Origin: Larix sibirica
Taxonomy: Eukaryota > Streptophyta > Pinopsida > Pinales > Pinaceae
Length of the DNA stretch: 14,278 nt
Assembly: GCA_004151065.3 (NCBI GenBank)
Contig: NWUY0300073081.1
Span: 1-14,278 of the forward strand
Reading direction: 5' to 3'
The translations under genes were made by a program, and so were the position numbers. The notes beneath the pieces are model-generated. The model saw only the letters and a list, made by a program, of their open reading frames with translations. It had not been told where the DNA came from and did no database searches. This document shows positions 1 through 9,420 of the stretch, piece by piece (positions within the stretch are counted from its first letter, which is position 1; each line of letters begins with the position of its first letter).

Positions 1-88
1 GTATTTATACATTTTTCTTATTGAAGCAACAATTGTATAATGGTGGGAATGTGTTGAATGGTTATGGAAACCATATGAAGGAAAGTGT
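1..88 (+). repeat. 88-bp dispersed direct repeat, copy A
   Basis: This stretch matches 5769-5856 at 82 of 88 positions with no gaps; the differences are at positions 19, 30, 34, 44, 47 and 64. The copy begins at the window edge, so the true repeat may extend to the left. To the right the similarity stops at base 88, where copy A continues with GATGG and copy B with ATTTG. It could be part of an LTR pair enclosing about 5.7 kb, or simply two members of a dispersed family. Nothing coding is visible in it. Confidence 0.85.
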
Positions 89-1850
89 GATGGTTTTACT
101 TCTTCACTTTGAAGACCATTGTGATACTCATTGGAAGAGATCAGCATGATTTATTTACGATGGTCATATTGTGTGTGGAACACAATTATTGACTATGCTA
201 TGGTATAGAACTAATGATTCATGAACAACAAAAGACTATGATTTGATTAATAGTGGGTCCTCTTAATGACCTAAAATTAGGCATTAGTATTTGTGGAATG
301 CAATTGTAAGAACTTAATAAATAAAATAAAATTAACGTTATTTCCCTCTTAGTCAATTTTATGAGTGTATTTGGTCCCATGGAAGTAGTGTTTCCAAGGT
401 GGAAATTTGACCTTATTCATTTTGTTACTTGAATAAATAATTTAACCATAAATACTCGGTAAAGTGGTTGAGTGAAATATAATCACTTAACTAATTTGAG
501 CAATTGTCAACATTATATATATTGATTGCGTTGAGCCATTAGTGACTATCATTAATTGACAATTCATAATGCATATGAATTTGGCCAAATAAATTTTGTG
601 TAGCTTGTAAGTATGTGGTTGTGAAAGAAATGTGAGGCATAGAGATCTCCTTATGTGAATGTAACTTAATTCCATTTTAGCTTAGATGAAGGACATGGGA
701 TGCATGAAGCATTGATTTTGAGTTCGTGTTAACTAAAAAGAATGTGTGTTTAGATACTCGTTAAATGAGAAATTGAACAGGGGTAGTCAATGGTCCTAGC
801 AAAAGATTGTAAGCTTATGAAAGGAAAACTAAAGTCTCCTTTGCATTTTGATAAAGCTGAAGCTTAGCTTCCAGCTAGAAATATCTCTTGTGATAGCTTG
901 AAACTTGTTTGAATAAAAAGGATCATAATCTTGTAGAGTTTATTGTTTCATAGATTGCTTGAACGTCTGAAAGTGGGTTGATTTATTGTTGATAACCTAT
1001 TCATGTATACATGCAAATTATCCTAGATAAGAATCTTGCAAATTGATATTTATGTATTAAAACCTTCTAATCAATTCATTAATGTATTGGTTCTCAAGTA
1101 AGAGAAGCAAATAACATCGTGTTGACGGGTCGAAATGACCTAGGGTCAATAGTAGGGGTTCTCCCCAATAAGAAGTCCCAAATAGACCTCAAGCCATTTG
1201 GAATAGGGAACCCATCCAGATTCTGGCCAAGCAACCATTCCTTATTAGATTTCACTGGTTGTGGCTCAGTTCGCCATTTAGGGTTTTATAATTAAGAGGT
1301 GAAATGAAAGATAATCTAACATAAATCCAGTACCTAACTAAACTAAAATATCCCAAGTGGGAGTGGAAGTAAAAGGATGGGCAATGAAATAACAATTGGA
1401 CATCCACATTCAGAATTTAGATAGTTGTTTCAAGAAAGAAATAAACAATTGACATAATCAGAGCATAAATATTAGAATAGTCTTGATATTTATATCGTTC
1501 TGATTTCACTATCCATGGAAAGAAAAAGAATAGAAATAAAATATGAAATAAGAAACAAAGAGTTGTAGGAATATTCCATTCATAAATCCGAAACAATCTT
1601 ACTCCATAACTCTTCCCGACTTCCAAACTAAGCCAGGGTAAATGAAGAGACCCTAGAGCTAAATTAATTCAAATTCAAATTAACCACTTTTAGTGGGGCT
1701 CTTGAATATATTATTCTTTTATTGAAAAATGATTATTTATTTAATAAAAAGAAATAATTAGAAAAAAAGGGAGGTGACACATGGGGTTATGAATATTAAA
1801 GAAATTGGGAATAAAATAAATAAGAAAAATAGATAATTTTGCATGAAGGG
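89..1850. other. AT-rich stretch with no supportable gene
   Basis: I see no gene here. Open frames are short and look like chance. A less AT-rich block at about 1120-1290 contains a small GGGG-TTCT-CCCC inverted repeat near 1155. That block has the texture of an old transposon fragment, but no terminus, primer-binding site or protein motif lets me name it. Confidence 0.6.
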
Positions 1851-1885
1851 AGTGAGGTGTCTAGCCTCACTAGGTCTATAAATAG
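1851..1885 (+). promoter_or_regulatory. Hairpin immediately upstream of a TATA box
   Basis: A perfect 7-bp inverted repeat (AGTGAGG at 1851-1857, CCTCACT at 1865-1871, 7-base loop) is followed five bases later by TATAAATAG at 1877-1885, a textbook plant TATA box. A start of transcription near 1905-1915 would follow from the usual plant spacing. A CAG/GTAATA splice-donor-like site lies at 2221-2229, so a first exon or LTR leader is conceivable. No downstream reading frame supports a gene. An old LTR promoter is as likely as a gene promoter, and in AT-rich DNA a lone TATA box can be chance. Confidence 0.35.
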
Positions 1886-3326
1886 AAGGGAGAATCCATG
1901 GTTTTGGGTGTGACCTACAGTGTAAGGAAATATTGTCAAAACTCTGCTAGAAAACAAGAGACTAAACTGGAACAATTAATGAGGTCTACAAGGAAGTTAG
2001 TAAAATCGATATGGATGCTTGTCAATGGATGGAAAGATCCATACTAAGAATATTTTTCATTCAAGGCTAGTTATGAGCCCACACAACTCATGGGTCTCAG
2101 GGAAATAAGTTTTTTCCCTAAGTATGGCTAGGAGGAGACCGGTTGGCACTCAATAAGTTGGCTATGGAAATGGACTAGAGAAGATTGACAGTTATTTAGT
2201 TGTTGGGGGGGAATATCCATCAGGTAATATGTAATGGGTTCCATAGTAATTCATATTATTTTGGGTTGATTAATTGTTCTTGGTTCTTGTTCAAGAAAAC
2301 TATAATTTTGCAATGATTCTCATAATTGTACTAATTTAGAAATTGTTATGGGAGAACTGTGTGCATGTACAAGCTTTGGTTGGTTGGAATTGGAGCATAC
2401 CAGAAAATTGGGTTTCCAAAAGATGCATCAGAGAAAGAAAGGATTCCTAAGAAATTCTTGGCATGAAATTGATGATAAACTGTATGGTTAAATATTGCAT
2501 GTAAATTGTTTGATGAAATGTCAGTATGAGTTAAAGTTATTTTTTTGTTATATTTAGCTTGCTATGCTAACCCAATTAATGTAGCAATGAGAATTAGCAA
2601 TGTGCAAAATTGTTCATAACCAACAAGATCATAAAACTGCCCAAAAGGGGTATGGTAAGTGAACTCTATGGAAGAGAATTTGTATTTTGAATGAGGTGTT
2701 TTATTGCTAATATTATAAATAAGCTCTAAAAATAGAGAAGTTTACAATAAACTTACCTTACTCTTAATGATTTATTTCCATGGAATATGAGGAGAATAAA
2801 TTTGGGTTGTTATTTTTCTTGTATGGTTGTAATTAGAGTTTGTTTGCAAACTGTTTGTTAAAAATTCCAAAATGGGAAATGTGGATGTTAAATGAGAAAA
2901 AAATTAGAATGAGAGGAAAATTACCCAAATAACTATGCAAATAATAGTTCTATAGGAGAGGACATTTCCTTAGATTACTCCCAATCTGGTCATATATTTC
3001 CTTAAGAAAATATAATTTTTGGGATGTATTCCAACTATTTGTAACTCCCAAATGAAAATTATTGTTTTTTCAGATTTAATTGAAGTTAAGATTTATTTCT
3101 AATAGTAACCAGGTTGTAGGTTCATGTCTAGAAAAAAATATGGAAATGAGTTACAATATTTGATTGAGTTTGACCTTGAAATTTAGATTATGGCCAATAT
3201 TTATGGTTTGTTGAGTTGAAATTAATAAAATGGGATTATCATGTGATTTTTTTTCGGTTTCGTATCCACTTATGGGGGTATCCGTACCATGAAAACCTAG
3301 AACGCCCTTTTTTATTCCAAAAAAAT
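1886..3326. other. Stretch with no supportable gene
   Basis: No coding region is recognisable. A run of seven G followed by AA at 2205-2213 resembles a retrotransposon polypurine tract, but no TG-starting LTR follows it. The donor-like CAG/GT is at 2221-2225. The remainder is AT-rich sequence with short chance frames. Confidence 0.6.
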
Positions 3327-3825
3327 AGGTTTTTAGAATCAAATTCTATGATCTGGTCATTTTTGCAAAAATTGCATTCGCCCTGTGGGAATTGTAGTAT
3401 TCCTTGGGTATGTGAAGAGGTTGATTAATCTGTGTTGTCAAAACTAATATGGGTAAAACACATGGTTGTAGTTTTGAATACTGTAAAACATTTTATTAAT
3501 GCCTTATTGTGTTGTATTAGATTGCCATCAACATGTTTGATCAAATGTCTTAATGAGTGGTATCTTGTATGTGTGCAAATTGTTTGTTAGAACCCCTCAT
3601 TGGTTTTACCTTGTATGTCTACAAACTAATTGAAAAAATGCATCAATGACTATAACTATCCATGCTTCCAAAGTGTTTGTAAAAATGCCCTAATGAATTT
3701 TAAGTTTTTTCCATCAAAGTGTTTGTAGAAATGTCTCAATGAATATTCGTTGTAATTCTATTTATGGTTAAGTTAAACCCCAAGTTCCTTGGCATTCTTG
3801 CTGGATGATGTGTTGGGAGGTTGTG
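3327..3825 (+). pseudogene. PPR (pentatricopeptide repeat) protein pseudogene fragment
   Basis: I read this as the eroded remains of a plant PPR protein of the PLS type, whose intact members bind organellar RNA. In frame from 3327 the translation has a CGNCSIPWVCEEVD block. This fits the family's usual A-C-[GA]-N-L-x-x-L-x-x-G-x-E-V-H segment. A TAA follows at 3426, then VVVLNTV and INALLCC, matching the D-V-x-V-x-N-A-L-I-x-M-Y segment with residues lost. After a frameshift between about 3500 and 3530 comes NMFDQMS at 3530, then KLIEKMHQ and KVFVEMSQ. These are the x-[VL]-F-x-x-M-P-x-R core, in one frame exactly 31 codons apart. The end near 3772-3825 resembles the G-V-K-P-x-x-F-x-x-I-L-x-x-C linker with another frameshift. 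Several stops and at least two frameshifts show it is dead. The fit is by eye and partial, and no start, targeting peptide or complete domain survives. Confidence 0.6.
3488..3765 (+). repeat. Degenerate 46/47-bp periodic repeat inside the PPR remnant
   Basis: Six blocks resembling TGTTTGTAGAAATGTCTCAATG have their ATG-equivalents at 3499, 3545, 3592 (ACC instead of ATG), 3638, 3685 and 3731. The spacings are 46, 47, 46, 47 and 46 bases. Alternate blocks are therefore 93 bases, or 31 codons, apart and share a reading frame; the two sets use different frames. The core translates as [KN]-[VLM]-F-x-x-M-[PS]-Q in most blocks. The first (3499) and third (3592) are the weakest. A 31-residue period is normal for PPR S-type motifs, but a similar block at the half-period is not. 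Confidence 0.5.
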
Positions 3826-4034
3826 TAATAGTGTTCTCTTTGTTATTCATTATGATATATTCCTCTCAACTTATCAACATGTGTGTGCTTTAGGCTTGGT
3901 CTTAAGGAAATTTTGATCTCTTATTTCTTGTGTTAATTTCTTGTTATGAATTGAAGAAGTGTGTAAGTTTATTGATAAACTAGGCTTGATGGTATTAGAA
4001 TTATCCTAAAGCCTTGTATGAATACAATTACATA

Positions 4035-4173
4035 TGTTGGATTACTTAATTAAAAATAATAATAAAATTAAATTAAATAATTTGTATTTTCAGTCTTAAT
4101 GTCTTACCGGGTCTTGGCTTATGTATGCCATCAAGTAGTTGGTAAGGTGGGACCTTACATATGGTATCAAAGA
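4035..4173 (+). mobile_element. Candidate LTR 3' end with initiator-Met primer-binding site
   Basis: A segment running TGTTGG (4035) to CTTACA (4159) has the TG...CA ends of a plant LTR. After two spacer bases comes TGGTATCAAAGA at 4162-4173. This matches the common plant primer-binding site TGGTATCAGAGC, complementary to initiator tRNA-Met, at 10 of 12 positions. LTR end, short spacer and primer-binding site in this order are what a 5' LTR of a Copia element or a small non-autonomous TRIM shows. If the TG at 4035 is the true start, the LTR is only 125 bp, which suits a TRIM. No second LTR copy, polypurine tract or gag/pol sequence is visible downstream, so the element would be truncated or too diverged to see. 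Confidence 0.4.
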
Positions 4174-5768
4174 CAACTACAAAACCAGGGCCTAATAGAC
4201 CTATGTGCTTGTTGGAGTTGTCATTTTATTGTTTCTTGGGTATGCAAAATTCCGTGTATGTTGGTTTGGGTGCCTAAGGTTGCATGCGATATGGATTATG
4301 TATTATTGTGTCTAGGTCATTAAGGAACATCCATAAAGAAGGAATTTTCTCTACCTTTTTTGTACTTTGGGTAATGTCTAGTGTGGGTATTTTAAAGACG
4401 TTAATGAGATTTTATAGTGAGTCTTTGACTCAAATTTTCTAATGTAAATTATAGACTAGATATTAAGAAAAAAACCATGATTGAAGAACTTTAACTTGTT
4501 TGATTACCTTGCCTTTTTAGGCTGATTTGGTCTAGCCTTGAAATAGAGCTCATGCTCTTATTTTCAACATGAATTAATTTTGTGTATGGGATGTTGTTAA
4601 CATGGAAATGGGATCCATAGTTGTATATATTTAGTCATATGTGATAATATGGCTTATTTCTTGTGAGCTTCGATTGAGTATGCTTTTGTGAGTAGTTAAT
4701 TCATCTTGATTAACCGTGTGGGAAGGTAATGGTTGTTTTCAAAGGAGAATTTGGAATGAGAATGGATCTGCTATGAAACTTTGAAGTTGTGTTTGCTTGT
4801 TCCAAGATAGGGTAGAAGGTATGCTACGAAAATACATTCCTCATGTAGTTTTGGTATAAACTAGAGCTTGTGAGTGACTTGTATTTCAATGGAAAATGAC
4901 AATGGTAAATCCTAATGATATGAATAAATAGTTGTCTTTAAGAGCTAAAATTTCATTAAACAAAGTCATGACTTAACATGGAGGAGTTTGTAGTATCTTT
5001 AATTAAGCTTATGAGTATGTAAGAAGCTTAGCATCGAGCACAGATGGCAGTTGAATCATGATTGATTGTGTTCAAGCATAATACTATTGATGCTCTAAAA
5101 GTAAACCCTTCAGTTGGAATTTTGTTTCTGAGGGTGGAACTTTTTGACATGATATAGCAATTGACCTTGGGGTTATAATCTCGATGGCTTGATGAGGATG
5201 TCAATATAGGAATTGGGTTTTAAGAATTGGAATTTGGATCGCAAAATTCTATTGTGAGTACCTATTGGTTGAATGAGGATGGACCTATTGTGCTTGACAA
5301 AATGGTCCTTTCTTGTGGAAAATTTTAGGTTTGGTATGTCCTAACATTGATGTGAGGTAGAAAGGGTGATACAAATGGGTATCCCTTGTATGGTTTGTGT
5401 TAAAATCCAAAACTTGAGATTGATTTGTTCCTTAATGGTCAACGATGGTTGACTAGAACCTAATGATTTGGTGTTTCCTTTTGCATATGTTTTTCATGTT
5501 TTCATATTGTATAAGAAGCTTGACATTGCTTGGAAATGTCAGTATGTAAATGATTATGCATTAACATGTAATCCTGAGTCTTAACTCTATCTTGAGTAGA
5601 TTTTAGATATAAATGGATGGCACCTGTAGGGTGTTGTCATTGTTTATTAAAGAGTGATGGTTGAAAATGGAATTTTTGGGTGTTTCTTGAGAAGATTTGA
5701 GTGTTCACATGAGTTGAATATAGGAATTATGTTTTTCCTTGGGTGACATGAAGTAGCGAGGATGTTAT
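4174..5768. other. Stretch with no supportable gene
   Basis: I see no gene. The longest + strand frame, which ends at 4323, starts inside the LTR-like segment and runs across the primer-binding-site signal, so it is not convincing as protein. A small perfect inverted repeat GTCAAC/GTTGAC at 5438-5453 (4-base loop) contains two facing TTGAC cores, the W-box core; it may be chance. The rest is AT-rich sequence without recognisable motifs. Confidence 0.6.
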
Positions 5769-5856
5769 GTATTTATACATTTTTCTCATTGAAGCAAAAA
5801 TGGTATAATGGAGGAAATGTGTTGAATGGTTGTGGAAACCATATGAAGGAAAGTGT
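5769..5856 (+). repeat. 88-bp dispersed direct repeat, copy B
   Basis: This is the second copy of the sequence at 1-88, in the same orientation with six substitutions and no gaps. The match ends at 5856. Three bases later comes TGTTGGCATTG (5860-5870), which looks like the 5' terminus of a plant LTR, so copy B may have been interrupted by an insertion. Sequence left of 5769 cannot be compared because copy A begins at the window edge. Confidence 0.85.
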
Positions 5857-7153
5857 ATTTGTTGGCATTGCACCACAAGACAATGAAGAGAATTTGGCCT
5901 AATATTTGATGTAATGCATGCAAATAAAAATAAAGTTGGTGAGACCATATCGAGATGGAGTATACATACCAAATTGGTGACATGGTTGTAATGGGTCATG
6001 TTTTTTAAAAAATGAAAAAACATAATGATTATATTATCTACATAAATGATATCTTGCTAGTATTGTCATTGAGTGATAGTAGATCCGATACAAGTCACAA
6101 AAATCAAACTGAAGAGAGGTGAACCGAGGATATAGAAGATGACAAAAGCTAACCATGAGCAGGTTATGGGGACTTTCATTCCTATAGTTAGCCATATGAA
6201 CGAACTATAAGCCACATTTGAGGTTTTGGTCCACTAATATATTTTGCAATGATTTAATGTAATGTTTGAATGCATTTATTGATATCTTAATCATATGTGT
6301 GTTTCAAATTTGACCAATAAACACTCATTAAGAACTTACATCTCATTATTTCCCCTACATAATCTCCCTCAAGTTGGATTTCAGGTGTAATTACTCGTGT
6401 GGGCTCACTTATTACTGTGATTTTAAGTGAATTTGAATGTTTTTTGTGTCATTTTGTGCTCAACATTTCTCATAATTAAGTACTCTTTATTTTAGGCTCA
6501 CATTGTATTAGTGAATTTGAATCTTCCTAAGCTTATCCATGGGGTAATAACACTATAATATACCAAGCCACTGGTTTGGATATGTATTATTCAGTAAAAT
6601 TGTGTTTGTGTTAGTCAAGTATATTTGGCATGCTTGATGTTAATATGTGCTTAAGGAAATCATTTATAATAGTGTATTATCCCTAGTGACAAATCTTTGA
6701 TGATGGAAATGCATTATACTATAACTTAATGTAAACCAAGTTTACTATATATAAAATACAATGGAATGCTTTAAATTGATTGTGATGCATTAGGTTTTAT
6801 CATCACCACTTGTGATTTGGCTATTTGAAAATTAGTTAAGGTCAATAATATTCATTTTCAATGTTTGGAGAGGACATCATGGAATGAATACATAAGGTGT
6901 TTGTATAATTAAATTGGTATCTTAAGTGAGATATAAATTTCCGGTAATGTATGTGGAACAATAATAATTAATCTTGATGATGATATGCTTAATGTCATTA
7001 AAAACCCATAAATCCCATAAAAAATCACAAGTCAATATAGATTATGAAAAATAAGTGCATATATAACAATCAAATAGTACAAATCAAAGAATCACACTAT
7101 AGATAAGCAAATAACATGGGAATCAAGCTATAAGAAGGCATTGCAATTCTAGA
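5857..7153. other. Stretch with no supportable gene; possible LTR start at 5860
   Basis: TGTTGGCATTG at 5860 resembles the conserved beginning of many plant LTRs. I could not find a matching CA end, target-site duplication or primer-binding site, so no element is annotated. CTCCCTCAAGTTGG at 6365-6378 is similar to a stretch I associate with Copia-like elements, but alone it is not diagnostic. No protein-coding region is recognisable. Confidence 0.5.
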
Positions 7154-9420
7154 TCATATGCTACCAGCACCATGACCATCTCCACAACCACCCTCACCTG
7201 CACCAGGTCCCCCATCATTGGTAGGAGCATTAACATGACTATCACTCCCAAGAAAATCATCCATAATCCTCTATGAAATTTAAAATTAAAATGAAGTTAG
7301 ATCAATCTTATTACAAAATTTGTGCTAACAATATATTCAAATTTTAGATAAATGAATCAAGTTACCTCCATTGAAACAAATTTAAAATGTATACATGGTA
7401 TTTGAGTCTGCACACCCATGTTACTCATGCCCTACTCAACATGAATTTCCACGACAATGCCCTAGAAAGATGAGACCAGTTGATTATTAAAAAACAAGAT
7501 TATCATTCAAAATTAAATGAACATTTCAATTTCAAACTTTATACAACTATTTGTATCAATTCATACATATGCGAAAAATATTGGGATCATCAATGGGCCC
7601 TCATCAAGATGTAGAACACTTGCATTTCACTCATGCTCACATATCATTGGAATATTGATAGCCCCCTATACCCGTACCTTTGTGTGATGACATTAAATGT
7701 AAACACTCACATTAGTAAATATGTAATATAATCATTGTTTAAAAATTTAATGTATAACTTGGTTTCAATTGAATTGGTTCGTAAGTTGGACCTCATCAAC
7801 TGAGGGTTGAATTGGAGTAACTATCTCCATAGCAAGAACTATGTTTGGATATTTAGGATTAGATTCAAGTTCAACACCTTTTACAATACACTTGCCTTTA
7901 CTATGTATAGTCTTAATGGGGTCATGTGAAGAAAGTTAAGATCAAATAACGAATTGTAAATATATAAGCAAATGCACAATTTATAACAATTGAAATGTTT
8001 AAAATTCAACCATATACTAATTGGATCTTCTCCAACTATCGTGTGTGGATGAGAAACCATGGGACTACTCAAGTCAGTGCCATCCAATACTGAAAACATT
8101 TGCATGTTATAAAAACAAAAGAAGATTACTTAATGCATTTATTCTACATGTATTCCCATGATCAATTGATGACTAATAAAGATTATTTTAAGCACACATA
8201 ATTGCACAAAACAATATCTTGCCTCTAGGATGTGGCTTGTATCTCTCATATAATTGACTATATGCATCTTAGCATTGACAGAATTCTATAGTAAATCCTC
8301 ATGGGGAAGCATCCTAAGTACTTCATGGTCCACTGTATCAAATTAGGCTTAGTAGAAAAAGGTGAAGGCCTAGATATCCCCCTAAATAAAGTCATTGAAA
8401 CACTATCCAATGTAGTGTGCATGGTGTCTACCGTCTCATTCCTTCCATCAACTCCAATAATGGGTGGCTATTCTAACTCCTAGGGTAAAATGATACTCCT
8501 TCTAGGAAATGGTATCAACCTCACAGGACATGATATGGTAGTAGGTTCACTAAGAGACCGTGATGATCATAACTAAATCCCCTACTAGGACAAAAAAATT
8601 GTGATGGTGCATTAACATATTTAGGATCCATGTGAAATACAAGATCAACACATATATGTGTTGCAAAATACAATGTGACTTTATCATTATGGGGGAACAT
8701 GTAAGATAAATCTATTATAGACACAGGGTGTTGCAACCTTGAGCTTAAACTCTTGTAGTTTAACTGGTTTCCCCTTTGCATAGTTAGGCCTAGTATATCA
8801 AATAGATCAACCCTCACATCATGCCCCATCATTATGGATTTAAACCCAGTTATGTTTCCCCAACACCTTATGCCTCCTCTTCATAATAACACTCTATGAG
8901 AGGGTATTATATGGTTCCACCCTCTGATATAGTCTCATCAAATTCTAAACACTACCAAGCATCATCAACATTGATTGTTTAGTGGGGATATCAACCCTAA
9001 TGCCTTTGATTTCCTTATGCAACCAATTGTATCAATCAAATAGATATTTTAGGGAAATCTATGGTACGTCATTCTCATACGTCAAGGGAAAAACAAGATG
9101 ACCTCATCCACTAGGGACCTATTAAGGTTAGACAAAAAAAATGTACAATAAAATATGTGTTTGCTCATGAAAGCAAACTTTAAAAATTAAAAATATTCAT
9201 AACTAAACAAGAATTTCCAAAAAATACCAATGTCCTAGACCTCTTCAACTCAAACTTTCAAAATTAAAGATATTCATAACTAAACAAGAATTTCCACAAA
9301 ATACCAGTGTCCTAGACCTCTTCACTCTCATATGATATATGGGTAGCTTGGGATGGAACCACATCATTTCTTGCTCAACTACTATTGGATGGTGTACCCT
9401 CAGGAATGGATGTTGGGGTC
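7154..9420 (-). pseudogene. Decayed multi-exon gene, family not recognised
   Basis: I do not recognise this protein. Read on the minus strand, exon-like blocks have GT...AG borders. E1 is 9420-9318 (SIPEGTPSNSS, a stop, then ARNDVVPSQATHISYESEE). E2 is 9118 to about 8215 (includes WLHKEIKGIRVDIPTKQS). E3 is 8089-8018 (LDGTDLSSPMVSHPHTIVGE), E4 7911-7792 (KGKCIVKGVELESNPKYP), E5 7461-7366 (MGVQTQIPCIHFKFVSME). E6, 7270-7154, ends in GGPGAGEGGCGDGHGAGSI and TGA. E1-E2 and E4-E5-E6 join in phase 0; predicted introns are 199, 106, 330 and 95 nt. E3-E4 is out of phase, and E2 has no clear donor. E2 holds about two dozen stops, all TGA, TAG or TAA, as C-to-T decay of TGG, CGA, CAG and CAA would give. 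That stop density is no lower than chance, so support rests on splice phase and protein-like composition. A transposon-encoded or host gene relic are both possible. I cannot place a start codon. Confidence 0.4.
9174..9327 (+). repeat. 77-bp tandem duplication
   Basis: Copy 1 is 9174-9250 and copy 2 is 9251-9327. Over the first 73 bases only four differ, all substitutions; the final few bases are less alike. Both copies begin CAAACTTT and end around CCTAGACCTCTTCA. The duplication is relatively young compared with the surrounding decay. On the minus strand each copy carries the GAAGAG/GTCTAGGAC sequence that I take as the splice donor of the first exon-like block, so the donor is present twice. 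Confidence 0.9.

Noticed and set aside
2205-2220. GGGGGGGAA as a retrotransposon polypurine tract
   Set aside because: No TG-starting LTR follows within the expected few bases, and no matching 5' LTR was found.
4099-4323. 74-codon + strand frame starting with ATG
   Set aside because: It overlaps the LTR end and primer-binding-site signal and has no domain or coding neighbour. It is read as chance.
5438-5453. GTCAAC/GTTGAC inverted repeat as a paired W-box regulatory site
   Set aside because: Six-base arms are expected many times by chance in 14 kb, and there is no gene nearby to regulate.
6016-6110. A + strand stretch reading IIYINDILLVLS, similar to the Y-x-D-D core of a reverse transcriptase with D changed to N
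   Set aside because: Only about ten residues fit. Flanking residues do not follow any reverse-transcriptase block, and no integrase or RNase H sequence is nearby. A chance match is more likely.
8521-8832. Longest open frame in the window, 103 codons, minus strand
   Set aside because: Its length is about the maximum expected by chance in AT-rich DNA of this size. The frame is not the one that continues in phase from the upstream exon-like block, and it shows no recognisable domain.
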